Positions 48,543-57,200 of a stretch of DNA of 64,000 nt are shown piece after piece (position 1 is the stretch's first letter; every line of letters starts with the position of its first letter). The stretch comes from Biomphalaria glabrata (taxonomy: Eukaryota; Mollusca; Gastropoda; Planorbidae): NCBI RefSeq assembly GCF_947242115.1, contig NC_074716.1:49730069-49794068 (forward strand), written 5' to 3'. The position numbers were made by a program, and so were the translations under genes. Below the pieces are notes generated by a model. The model did not search any database and had not been told where the DNA came from. It was given only the letters and a program-made list of their open reading frames with translations.

Positions 48543-49161
48543 TGTACGTACGTTTATGTATAGGGTTAGGGTTTCCTGGGCGTTAGGGTTAGGGTTTGGA
48601 AAAAAATCGCCCCCCCCCCCACTCCAAAGATCTGGATCCGCTAGTGACTCAGGGACGCCCTAAAGATCCCAAAATTAAAAATCCGTCTTCATCGAGATTC
48701 GAACCCAGGACCCCCAAGCGATTAAATCCAGAAATTAAATTTGATATCGTTAAGAATAATATTAAAAAAAAAAAAAGAATTATCAATATTCCATTTACAT
48801 AAGACCATTTGATATTGTTAGTGGGGATCTAACTTTAAACGACAGATAACAGTCAGCAGTTAATACAACGCATATTTTTGGAGCGCATCTTATCACCATA
48901 AATGGAGCACTATCAGTACAGAAAAGAACCGATGTTATCATCCAATTATAGAGTACAAACATTGCATAAAATATAGTATTTATACATATAATCATCTTGA
49001 GAACAGTGATTTAAATAAATTAACCATGATCGAATAAGCGTGTTATATTATGTATTGCATACGACAATGTAAGAACGTAATTATCTAAAGCACTCACCAT
49101 CCACTATAGTGAAGGCCACAGTGCATAGAAGAAATGTTCCTGCTGTCTCCAGCAATCTCAT
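35075..49161 (-). CDS. Secreted Ly6/uPAR (three-finger) protein, three exons
   Basis: Assembled by eye from three short exons on the minus strand: 49161-49098 (start ATG), 38373-38291 and 35236-35075 (stop TAG); 309 nt, 102 residues. Junctions are canonical and in phase (phase 1, then phase 0): donors GTGAGT and GTAAGG, acceptors CTTTTCAG and CTCTCCACAG. Exon 1 is a signal peptide (MRLLETAGTFLLCTVAFTIV). The mature chain starts LRCLACRGQNVYEC and ends FCCRVSYCNYLPAGR. It has exactly ten cysteines, with the C-x2-C start and the CC-x4-CN end that define Ly6/uPAR/snake-toxin folds. There is no hydrophobic tail after the CN, so it should be secreted (SLURP-like) rather than GPI-anchored. Such proteins often bind nicotinic receptors or act in immunity; the target here is unknown. 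Intron 1 is 10.7 kb and loaded with transposons and satellites. Confidence 0.85.
35450..35512 (+). repeat. SINE family A 3' fragment
   Basis: 'ctacaggaggtttggactag' then 'ctgaagaaactccaaaacat'; the head is missing. In intron 2 of the three-finger gene. Confidence 0.6.
35890..35995 (+). repeat. Interspersed repeat family D
   Basis: Block 'cattatttctcccacaccca' with 'gatcaagttgaaactttgca' and 'caattattt'. Related blocks occur at 2860-2945 and 27055-27115 (minus) and 55440-55535 (plus), so it is a dispersed family of unknown class. Confidence 0.6.
36000..36255 (+). mobile_element. LINE 3' end with RNase-H-type C-terminus
   Basis: Frame EVCPCGVSPENADHVLQNCS, LYPEARTRHWPQ then a short gap and a gaagaagaaga tail at 36237-36250. 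The CPCG...AEHVLQ.C..Y pattern is the usual end of RNase-H-bearing LINE ORFs. Confidence 0.75.
36359..36418. repeat. (TA)n microsatellite
   Basis: About 30 TA dinucleotides without interruption. Confidence 0.95.
36931..37095 (+). repeat. SINE family A, well preserved
   Basis: Head ctgcctggtcgtgcggtttg, B-box-like GGGTTCAAACCAT, ggaggtttggactaggaagt and gaaggaacatccgaa. In intron 2 of the three-finger gene. Confidence 0.9.
37686..38092. mobile_element. MITE, CAGGGCCGGCC family, copy 2
   Basis: Left end caggacaggccctaggcc and right end (reverse complement) cagggccggccttaacc; subterminal 'gggccccgcattttcatagg' and 'cgcatagggccccgcaat'. 407 bp, non-coding. Confidence 0.8.
38560..39170 (-). mobile_element. 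LINE 3' end with RNase-H-like C-terminus and (ATC)n tail
   Basis: On the minus strand SRPEQAIIAQCRTGHCPVGS, FDSRCPRCGEEEETVPHILF and DCLRLADLRLDRSGKPK sit in adjacent frames, ending in a gat-repeat tail at 38763-38780. The 200 bp beyond the tail (38560-38762) is a separate GC-richer repeat-like piece I cannot classify. Intron 1 of the three-finger gene. Confidence 0.75.
39545..39840 (+). repeat. Interspersed repeat family E with catacata tail
   Basis: 'gggtttacccgatttgttaa', 'aatacagatacaattaggta', 'atcaagattggtcaaacggt' and a terminal acatacatac run. Same order at 44350-44640; 63055-63170 is a minus-strand 3' part. Looks like the 3' region of a LINE, class not assigned. Confidence 0.65.
39900..40460. 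other. Intronic AT-rich sequence, nothing recognised
   Basis: Within intron 1 of the three-finger gene; no exon-like or repeat-family signal seen. Confidence 0.4.
40465..40660 (+). mobile_element. LINE 3' end (WNGLPE-type tail)
   Basis: FFPSAIRAWNGLPELARKTS-like frame, then the 'gaagtaacgtctgtattata' end and an aagat-type tail at 40636-40650. Confidence 0.8.
40700..40875 (+). repeat. SINE family B, shortened
   Basis: Head and body up to 'agttggggaaaagtaaaggt', with an internal loss around the Pro-box equivalent ('cccagctctaatgggtaccc' missing). Confidence 0.8.
41458..41511. repeat. (GA)n microsatellite
   Basis: About 27 GA dinucleotides. Confidence 0.95.
41772..41940 (+). repeat. SINE family A, full length
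   Basis: Head gatggctgcctggtggtgcg, B-box-like GGGTTCAATACC and the usual body; ends in an acaaacaaacaaa tail. Confidence 0.9.
42728..42937. repeat. GA-rich low-complexity tract
   Basis: Purine-rich plus strand (gagaaag, acacac and agagag runs), giving misleading Ser/Leu- or Arg/Glu-rich ORFs. No gene. Confidence 0.9.
42975..43260 (+). repeat. SINE family B, full length
   Basis: Head gaggtgaggtgactgagtgg, B-box-like GGGTCCGAGTCC, complete body to 'ctatagatcgcaaggtctga'. Confidence 0.9.
43430..44085. repeat. 18-bp minisatellite
   Basis: About 36 copies of gattagatgaacatgaag with two alternating variants (gatgaac / gattaac). Contains frequent stops, so not coding. In intron 1 of the three-finger gene. 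Confidence 0.95.
44301..44351. repeat. (TA)n microsatellite
   Basis: Alternating TA run directly before a family E repeat. Confidence 0.95.
44352..44645 (+). repeat. Interspersed repeat family E with (ACAG)n tail
   Basis: 'gtttacccgatttgtaaaag', 'aatacagatacatttaggta', 'gatcaagattggttaaacag' then gacagacagacagacagaca and catacata. Confidence 0.7.
45030..45160 (-). repeat. SINE family A head, interrupted
   Basis: Minus-strand tRNA-like head: 'ggggttcgaacccgggacca' and 'cacacgaccaggctgccatt', split by about 45 bp of unrelated sequence. Confidence 0.6.
45660..45960. other. GC-richer segment, possible repeat
   Basis: Contains 'ctcggctggctacccaccta' and 'aaggcttcgggagttaaccc', wording I associate with dispersed snail repeats, but it is single-copy in this window, so unproven. 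Confidence 0.25.
46050..46385 (-). repeat. SINE family C copy split by a MITE
   Basis: Minus-strand core (gtaaacacaactaagct) at 46319-46336 and 3' end (ggcatgctcggtgcgc) at 46067-46082. The MITE at 46114-46306 sits inside it. Confidence 0.65.
46114..46306. mobile_element. hAT MITE with 8-bp target duplication
   Basis: 193 bp. Termini caggggttctcaacctgtgg and (reverse complement) cagcggttcttaaccttt. Octamer CTTTAGGT flanks both sides (46106-46113 and 46307-46314). Its first about 65 bp match the terminus of the hAT remnant at 22060-22511. Confidence 0.95.
46461..46530 (-). repeat. SINE family B, distal part of a copy split by a transposon
   Basis: 'aaagttccccaaccgctttt' to 'tggactcaggg'; continues at 48647 after the 2.1-kb insertion. 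Confidence 0.85.
47426..48424. repeat. Hairpin satellite with 255-bp higher-order unit
   Basis: Monomers of about 93-98 bp each carry cggggcttcgccccg (6-bp stem, 3-base loop) preceded by a second weak hairpin (aacgctttaagcgt-like). In the distal part a multi-monomer block repeats with starts at 47817, 48072 and 48327, i.e. exactly 255 bp, nearly identical. Confidence 0.95.
48470..48540. repeat. (TA)n microsatellite
   Basis: Long TA run inside the 2.1-kb element, preceded by a TTA run. Confidence 0.95.
48561..48597 (+). repeat. Interstitial telomere-type repeats
   Basis: Four TTAGGG/GGGTTA units in two short blocks (agggttagggttt and gttagggttagggttt) separated by cctgggc, 50 bp from the right end of the 2.1-kb element. 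Confidence 0.85.
48647..48720 (-). repeat. SINE family B, proximal part of the split copy
   Basis: 'actcagggacgccctaaaga' to the B-box-like 'gagattcgaacccaggaccc'; together with 46461-46530 forms one SINE. Confidence 0.85.
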
Positions 49162-49289
49162 AGCCAAGTGTAGTTACTCCCCTTGTCGAGTTCGCGACCA
49201 CAAACACCGAAACGAAGAGGGTGGGGAAGGGAGTTAGTGGACGGATAGAATAGGAGGCGGGACGGTCTAAGAATAGCAGCGCTGTGTTT

Positions 49290-49850
49290 TGTTTTTTTTT
49301 CTAAAGTCTCCAAGAACCAATGCCCACTAATGGTTTGTTAAAAAGAAAACAAGGTCCAAACAAACGATTCAATACTGCTGGACAGCCCGCCATTATCTTT
49401 TTTTTTTTTTTTGTTTGGCTTACATGACGTAAAGAAGGCCGTCGTGTACTTAGCCGATGATGACGAAAGGTGAAGGCCGGAGCCATTGATGATTTTTTAA
49501 AAAAATAGTGCAGTTGAGTCTGGGGTAGGGTTTGGTGGGGTAGTTTGTTTACCTTATTTTTAGCAGCGTATTTTTCAACTGCTCTAGCTTGCTCAGTGTC
49601 TCTCTCTTTTTCTTTCTTTCTCTTTTCTATCTCTCTCTCTCTCTCTCTCTCTTTTCTCTTTCTCTCTCCCCTTCTCTCTCTCTCCCTCTTTTTCTCTTTC
49701 TCTTTCTTTCTTTCTCTCCCTCTCTCTTTTTCTCTTTCTAAACCAAACATTTCAAATTAACAACTTTCTAATAAATGGTCGGTTACTTATTTATCTAGCA
49801 TTAAATTGGTCTACCCATCTATATATATATATATATAGCTCCTCCTTCGT
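49290..49850. other. Upstream flank of the three-finger gene; CT-rich tract
   Basis: Minus-strand promoter side of the three-finger gene (49162 upward). 49600-49740 is a CT/TTC low-complexity tract that opens spurious ORFs. No TATA box can be called with confidence. Confidence 0.5.
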
Positions 49851-49859
49851 GGTTCTAAG

Positions 49860-50256
49860 ATGAGCACATTTCTTATTTCCTATGGACTCGAAGATGACTG
49901 TAAAGTCCAATCCTCGCTGTTGCAGATAGGCCTGCTTCTTCTCTCAGCTTTTTGTTGGTTCGGCGCTCTTTCGCCCTGGCCACGCTTCTTCCTTCAAATC
50001 TTGAGACTCCGAGACTCACAGCTTCACACAATGAGGAGCGACCGAGAGCTAGTGCTTCCCAGCCGTGAATGTCAATATCGCATTCCTTGAAGGAGCTCTT
50101 GAGAGTGTCTTTGTAGCGCTTGTATTGGCCTCCTTGGGAGCGCTTTCCTGCACACAAATCCCCGTACAGATAACGCTTGGGAGTGGGATTGTCTGGCATG
50201 CGGACTACATGTCCCGCCCATCGAAGTTGGGACCTTTTTACTAAATTGTAAACCAT
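49860..50256 (-). mobile_element. LINE 3' end, minus strand
   Basis: Open 127-codon frame: LVKRSQLRWAGHVVRMPDN, LYGDLCAGKRSQGGQYKRYK, DTLKSSFKECDI and ARIGLYSHLRVH. It lies head to head with the plus-strand LINE that starts at about 50270. In this copy the C-terminal finger has lost its first cysteines. Confidence 0.85.
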
Positions 50257-51605
50257 TGTTATTCGCTAACAGTATACAGTATATAGAGAGAGACAGACCC
50301 CTTTACATTGTTTTTGTCGATCTGACTAAAGCTTTTGACATGGTCAGCAGAAGTGGCCTTTTCAAACTCCTGAGGAAAATAGGTTGCCCTCCCAAACTAC
50401 TGAAGTTAATTGAGTGTTTTCACGAGGAAACTAAATGTACTGTCAAATTCAATGGAGCCCAATCAGCACCTTTTGAGGTTTGCAGTGGTGTCAAGCAGGG
50501 ATGTGTGCTCGCACCTACTCTGTTTGGCATATTCTTCTCCTGTCTACTGCATTATGCGTACAGCGACATAAACGAAGGTGTGTTTCTCCATACAAGATCC
50601 TCTGGAAAACTATTTAATGTATCAAGGCTGCGGGCAAAAACCAAGGTTAGGAAGCTACTCGTCAGGGAACTCCTGTATGCCGATGATGCAGCTATTGTGG
50701 CTGATTCTGATATTCAGCTACAGTCCATGGTTGACAAACTATCTGCTGCTTGCCAGAAGTTCGGCTTAAACATCAGTCAAAGCAAGACTAAGATACTTGT
50801 CCAAAACACAAACACTGCACCTCAAGTAAGCATTAATGGCCAACCACTAGAAATTGTTGATCACTTTTGTTACCTTGGCTCCATCATATCCAACAACACT
50901 CTACTGGATAAAGACATAAACAACAGGATAGCCAAGGCAATGGCCACCATGTCACGGTTGCAGAAAAGAGTCTGGGACAACATATTGCTGACTAGCAGGA
51001 CTAAAGCCCTAGTCTACCCGACCTGTGTGTTGAGCACCTTGCTGTACGGAAGTGAAACATGGTCAACCTACTCATGGCAGGAAAAAAAGCTGAATGTCTT
51101 CCACCTCCGATGCCTAAGGCGGATCTTTAAAATAAGGTGGCAAGATAAGATAACCAATGAGGAAGTGCTACATAGAGCAGGATGCCAGGACATCCGCTCT
51201 GTTATCAGCAGCAGACGCCTTGGCTGGCTTGGCCACGTTCGTAGAATGTCAGTAGGTCGACTTCCACAGGACATCCTGTATGGCGATCTAATTGAAGGCA
51301 GGAGAGCCGCTGGTCGCCCACTTTTACGTTATACGGATGTATGCAAACGCGACATGAAGCTCTTCAAAATCGACACTGGCAACTGGGAAGAGGTGGCACT
51401 GGACAGATCCACATGGAGAGAGAGCATAAAGGAAGGGTCACAGATTGCAGATGTCATACGCAACAGAAGCAGAAAGAAGGGTGAAAATGCAATGGCGCCT
51501 GGTGATTTTATATGCCCAACCTGTGATCGCAGCTGTGTATCAAGGATTGGCCTCTTTAGTCACACAAGAAGTTGCAAAGGGAAAAGATCGTCTCGCGAGA
51601 CGTAA
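50256..51605 (+). mobile_element. LINE ORF2 C-terminal two-thirds, open reading frame intact
   Basis: 449-codon open frame: RT block LYIVFVDLTKAFDMVSR (about 17-33), GVKQGCVLAPTLF, catalytic YADD at 141-144, KTKILVQ, YLGSIIS, LLYGSETW, RRLGWLGHVRRM, and a C-terminal finger C-x2-C-x12-H-x3-C (residues 420-440). The 5' part (endonuclease, RT fingers) is absent, as in most 5'-truncated LINE copies. The unbroken frame suggests a fairly young insertion. Not a host gene. Confidence 0.92.
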
Positions 51606-51959
51606 AATGCCACAGATACCATCAACGTTAAATTAAACCGTAAAAAAACTTGACGTGGAATGAATCAGAGAGGGTGTGGATAAGAATTTTTTTTTCTAGA
51701 GTTGGTTATCCTAATGCTTTTAGATCTATATAGGTCTATATAGCTGTCGATTTAGACTTAGATCTCAAAAATAAGTCTTAAGACTATAAAAATTGTTCCT
51801 TGATGTTCCCGCTGTTAAAAATCTCCACGTGTTCACAGAAAAATTCGGAGCAACCCCATTCATAATATTGCATAGAAGCTTTTGGCAAAAAAAATGTTTA
51901 ACATTTTATAATACTGCTATTTTCAGTTGCAAATATTTACTCCCATAACATCTACCAGC

Positions 51960-52262
51960 ATCTTACTTTACCCTCTTTAAATGCAGACTGACTAAATAGT
52001 TGTTAAGTGCATCATTTTTTTTTTTGATAATCAAAGTTATTGATATCACATGACCAGAAAACATAGATGTGTGTTTCAACCCTGACCACATGTTGAAAAG
52101 TTGTACAAATTTTAATTAAACTTTTTAGTTAGTAACTAAAAAAAAATTAAACTACGATTTTAACTAAACTTTTTTTTTTCTAGTTAAACAATGGCATTAA
52201 TTTTTTTTTTTAGTTTAACTAAAAGTTTGTAACTTTTTAGTTAACTTTTGCCCATCACTAGG
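51960..52262. repeat. Possible MITE end with TTAGTTAAC-rich body
   Basis: The body repeats 'tttagttaac' and its complement; the right edge 'gcccatcactagg' resembles a hAT-type terminus (reverse complement CCTAGTGATGGGC). No left terminus found. Confidence 0.35.
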
Positions 52263-52424
52263 CATGATACCCGTGGATACCTGCTGTCTCTTTAATTACA
52301 CTAAGATATGATTTTGGTTTTTAATTAGCCTCAAATGCGTGTCTCGTGTCGTTCGCGAGAACTCTCCAACGCTTTCCTCAAAGGTGTCTTGACCAAAGAT
52401 GTACATACGCAGGCAAGACAACCT

Positions 52425-52640
52425 TACTGATAACCACGTTCTGCTGGAGGCCGGTGTGGACAGTACAGAAGCCCAACTTACCATTCAACAGCTGCGCTGA
52501 GTCGGACACTTGTCCTTATGGAGGACAACAGCATGCCAAAAACGATTTTTGGAGGGGCGAGCTTAAAAGAGGACGGCAGAACAGAGGTGTCTTCCCGTAA
52601 GTGCTATAAAGATCAACTCCGACGCCATTTTGCCCTCACA
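52425..52640 (+). mobile_element. LINE ORF2 fragment
   Basis: DNHVLLEAGVDSTEAQLTIQ then QLR-VGHLSLW and RGELKRGRQNRG across frames; stop- and frame-broken. Confidence 0.75.
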
Positions 52641-52679
52641 TGCATAACACTCCATTGAATCAATTATAGCCTCTTTTCT

Positions 52680-52860
52680 TGTTCCATGGGCAGGGACAAA
52701 TTCGTGCTAGTGCTCCTATTTCCCTGGTGCCATTGGAGAAAGGAGAAGGTTGCCTGAATCAGCCAGAAAAAAAAAGCAACAACTTAGCAGAGTTTACGAC
52801 TAGATTAACGATGGATATCCTTTAAAAGAAACGTCTGTAATTAATAAGATAACTTAAGAT
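52680..52860 (+). mobile_element. LINE 3' end (WNGLPE-type tail), decayed
   Basis: 'aaggttgcctgaatcagcca', 'aaacgtctgtaattaataag' as in the other tail copies. Confidence 0.65.
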
Positions 52861-53024
52861 TTATGTACAGCTTCTACGTCCCACGTGCATAGGTCGCCGT
52901 TTTGACAAATACGATTGTATTGAATAGGCGGATCTTTGTCTCCAAGATAATCGATTGATTTGACCAAAAAATGCCATAGTTGTTTAAAGTCGGTTCTAGT
53001 CTCTTTTACTAGGTTCATGCAATG

Positions 53025-53439
53025 CAGGGCCGGTCTTAGGCAGTGGGCCCCGCACTTTCTTAGGCCCCGCGCTAATTCTAGGTGTAAATTATTAAATTAA
53101 AACATTATAACATATAAAATAACAGGGTTTCCATGTCCTCCTGGAAATCTCCTGAAATTGCAAAATATAAGAAAAAGGCATGGAAATCTGAAATTATTAA
53201 AATCTGAAAACTCATAAAAATCTTTTGAAAAATATACAAATTTGTCATTTTTGGGGTGCCAATCCTAAGCGCGATAAAAAAAACGGCCTTGTCAGCTTTC
53301 ATTTAATAAAAATGAATTGCAAAGATTAATGTATTTTCCCAATAATAAATCTTAATGTTAACATTATGCTTATCATTACCCAGATTGGGCCCCGCGCAAT
53401 CATTTTCGCGTAGGGCCCCGCTATTGTTAGGGCCGTCCT
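53025..53439. mobile_element. MITE, CAGGGCCGGCC family, copy 3
   Basis: Left end cagggccggtcttaggcagt, right end (reverse complement) aggacggccctaacaatagc; subterminal gggccccgc at both ends. 415 bp. Confidence 0.85.
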
Positions 53440-53498
53440 AATGCCATGGAACAGCCCAACGAAGGCAGTTTGAGGCATTTTGGTAGAAAGTTCAGGAC

Positions 53499-53632
53499 AT
53501 TCCTTCAGAAAAGAAGATTATTACCATCTAGTCCAAACCTTTTGCAGGAAGGCGGGCAATGGAAGTTGACAAGGTTCAAACTCGGGACTATCGTGACAGG
53601 TCATAGTGCATACCACACGACCAGGCAGCCAT
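53499..53632 (-). repeat. SINE family A
   Basis: 'ctagtccaaaccttttgcag', 'aaggttcaaactcgggacta' and 'ccacacgaccaggcagccat' in family A order on the minus strand. Confidence 0.85.
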
Positions 53633-53849
53633 TGCATTACATCTCATTTTATTGTCGATATCTATTAGGAATCTATTCCCATATGTTCCTTGACTTTCGT
53701 CGTAGGAGCGCTGTGACCGTTCCCGTAACCAAATCCCTCTACTCGATTTTCCGGTCAGCAGATGTTCTTAGTAGAAAGAAAACCCAGAGATAGTCCGGTC
53801 TATTCTTTCACATTATATGGTAACATTGGTCATACCAATTTAGAACAAA

Positions 53850-54022
53850 TGATAAAGTTAACTTATTTAGGCAGTGTTATCTCAAGTGATGGAGATGCAT
53901 ATCATGGTGTTGCATGTCGGATTGGAAAGCAGGATCTCGAGCTGTCTTTAAAAAAGTACGGCCTATCTGAACAAACAAATAAATTAGCCTGGAAATTACG
54001 CAGTATTTTATATTTGATATGA
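53850..54022 (+). mobile_element. LINE RT fragment
   Basis: Open frame with LTYLGSVISSDGDAYHGVAC, RIGKQDLELSLKKYGLSE and LAWKLRSILYLI, the region after the catalytic YADD. Ends 200 bp before the NUP205 start codon. Confidence 0.8.
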
Positions 54023-54228
54023 ATAAGTCCGCTTAACGGGTAAACTCATTTTTACAATCTACTTTTATTTTCGTGGCGAAAGAAAAATACAAAGCTTCCG
54101 CTTCTACCCCCCCCCTCCCCTTCCTATAATTTGCACTAAAAAAAATTAACTTCCTGATTGGGCTCCATGAAATTTTGTTTCGCTTTCAAAAGTTGTTCTC
54201 TTGGGCAAAGTTTTTAAGATTATTCGAA

Positions 54229-57200
54229 ATGGCGGATCCTGGCATGGCGGTCAATTCAGGTATTATTTATAGATCTAATATAATAAAAAGCAAAACATTA
54301 GATCTAGATTGTGGTTAAGATAGATCTAGTACGCGATTTTGCAATCAGTTGAATGGCCAAACATTAGGAGATGTTGATCTCTTGATAACTCTTGACTCTT
54401 AATATTCTGCTACAGACGGGGAAAAGTGGAGGGACTCGGTTAAAGTTACAGCACCCCTACGACTAGTAGTAGTAGTACGAGTACGATGAAAGTCAAGGGA
54501 CAGATGATGATGAATATAAAAATGGCATTTTAATCTAAATTTCTTATAAAATCCTAGTCTATTAAAGTGGTCCAAAGGCACAGAGATCTCACTTTATTGA
54601 TATATCAACCATCAGTCTATATATGTAATTAAAATTATATTATCTAGTGAACAAGAGTCTAAGTTTGACCGTAGCCGTAGACCATGACACTAATGACAGT
54701 AGAGACAGTACCACATGAGTAGATTAGAGATGACAAATCTGAAGTCCAAATAAAGATACAGTCATAAATGGCATGGCTATGGCAACATTTTTCAACTAGA
54801 CTTATGAACAGTAAGACTCAGTACAGTAAATAAAGTTAATTTAAAGTTGATATCTATTAATTAGATCTAAATCTAGTTATAAGAGTTTAGTAAGACTTTG
54901 AGTAGCTTATTATTAAGAGTCCTGAGATTAGATCTAGATCTATATTACATATAGGCTATAGACACTCTAGCTCTAGATATATTTTATATTTATATAGATC
55001 TCTATACTATTATAGTTATTAAATATGTTTTAAATATAATATATTTACTTATACATACATACATATTTTATATATCTAGTATATAATTTGTTTTATATAT
55101 ATATAGACATGTATTAGCATTTATATAGATTTATATATATGTGTTCAATCTTGCATGACTTTAACATTGTTTGTTCTGTTTACTTTTTCAGCTGCCCGTG
55201 TATGGGCCCCATTTCGGGAGCTTAATGACATAGTGGAATCAGCAGTGACTCGACGACAGCCAGGAGCATTACATGACCTGGAAGTTGCACTCCGCAAACA
55301 TAAACCAGATTTTATCGGTCTCTTAAAGAAACCTGTAAGCTCATTGTTCATATCACTGTTGTCTTCCGATTTACAGTAATGACAAGTATTATACTAACAA
55401 AAAATTAAAAAACAAACAATTTGTTTTTACAAAGCTAATAAAAACTCACTCTGTCCGTAAATGGTTTTAGAAACATTATTTCTCTGGCACTCTATCTCGA
55501 ATCAAGATGAAATTGTGCACAATTATTTTGTTTACCTGTCAACACAAGAATCAATTTTAAAAATCTCAAACAAAGGAAAGAAATTGTACTTGTCTGAAGT
55601 GGTGGCATAAGCTGAATTAGTCCCTTTTATAGGTTGCCACTTTAAAGCAAGTTAGTAACAAACAATAGATAACTAACTATACAATCTTCTAATTTCATAG
55701 GCGCCTCACTAGCAGAGTGGTCAGTATGTCGGCTTGAGGATGCTTGAGCCTTGATCTTCAATTCAGGTCGCTCCCTTTTTTATTTTATTAAATCCTTTTA
55801 AAAAGAAAATATGGTAAAAATTCACCCAAATATGCCTTTCCCCCCCCCCCCCCCCCCCCTTTTCCAAATTTTCCTAACTGGTCAAAATAAGTGATAGGAT
55901 CGCATCATATTTGAGAAAGCTATAAAAGCATTAAATAATGTTAAACAAAAACAGTTGGTAAATTGGTAAAAAATATTTCTAATTGCACAGATTTATTGAT
56001 TTATGGCTGTTGGTCTTGATGTATTACAAACTTAATTGCTTGAATGATCCAAACTAATTGATACATTTACACTTCATTGCAGCTTTGTTTCTTTTTTAAA
56101 GTATTTTTTGTTTGTTTTTCTTGTACTTGTATTTGAAACATCTCTACTACAACAAATCTGTAGCCTTGTATTTGAAACACATCTATATAACAAATCTGTA
56201 GTCATGTATTTGAAACACATCTATATAACAAATCTGTAGCCATGTATTTGAAACACATCTATATAACAAATCTGTAGTCATGTATTTGAAACACATCTAT
56301 ATAACAAATCTGTAGTCATGTATTTGAAACACATCTATATAACAAATCTGTAGCCATGTATTTGAAACACATCTATATAACAAATCTGTAGTCATGTATT
56401 TGAAACACATCTATATAACAAATCTGTAGTCATGTATTTGAAACACATCTATATAACAAATCTGTAGTCATGTATTTGAAACACATCTATATAACAAATC
56501 TGTAGTCATGTATTTGAAACACATCTATATAACAAATCTGTAGCCATGTATTTAAAACACATCTATATAACAAATCTGTAGTCATGTATTTGAAACACAT
56601 CTATATAACAAATCTGTAGTCATGTATTTGAAACACATCTATATAACAAATCTGTAGCCATGTATTTGAAACATATCTCTACATCAAATCTGTAGCTGGG
56701 CATTATGAATTTATCTGTTTTGTCTTTGAATTGATAATGTTCTTTACTCTCACTTTAAACACATTCTATAAATATGGAAAAGCAAGCTGTTTGATCAATT
56801 TTAAAATGTTTATCTTTCTGCTTCTTCCAACAAAGGAATGGTTTGTATACATATTAATATCGCCCTTTGAAAATATTTCTTCGCTGCAGGGTAAAAACAC
56901 TGCTCATCGTGAACTGGTCAGAAAGTCCAATGTGGAGGGTATTCCTGTTCTCGGGGAACAGAGGAGACAGACTTTCTCCCAGCAGTTCATTGCAGAAACT
57001 TTTATCCTGAGTGACCTTTTTGAACTCAATGAACTAGCAGCAGTTGAACTGTTGATGGCAGGTTAGTAGCTCTTCTTACTACCTTCATCCTTCACCTATC
57101 CCTGTGGCTGTTGAACCGTTCGGGTACCACACATGATCAATAAGCAAGACAGCAGGGTTTCTGTCCAGGGCTTTTGCAAGAGAGGATTTAAGCCTCTCAA

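Larger units (their letters stand above)
46531..48646. mobile_element. 2.1-kb satellite-bearing hAT-like DNA transposon, non-autonomous
   Basis: Termini CACTGGCGGATCCAGG and (reverse complement) CACTAGCGGATCCAGA; exact 8-bp duplication ACTCAGGG at 46523-46530 and 48647-48654. Layout: homopolymer G/C blocks; about 3.5 units of a 170-210-bp repeat (46600-47290); a roughly 95-bp hairpin repeat with 255-bp higher-order structure (47426-48424); TTA and TA runs (48438-48540); TTAGGG repeats (48561-48597). No transposase frame. The 8-bp duplication places it in hAT-like (less likely P-like) elements. Confidence 0.9.

Noticed and set aside
49301-49760. 149-codon Arg/Glu/Lys-rich ORF and its Ser/Leu-rich counterpart
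   Set aside because: Translation of a CT/GA low-complexity tract.
50256-51605. Host protein-coding gene
   Set aside because: RT catalytic motif and LINE C-terminal landmarks; it is a 5'-truncated retrotransposon copy.
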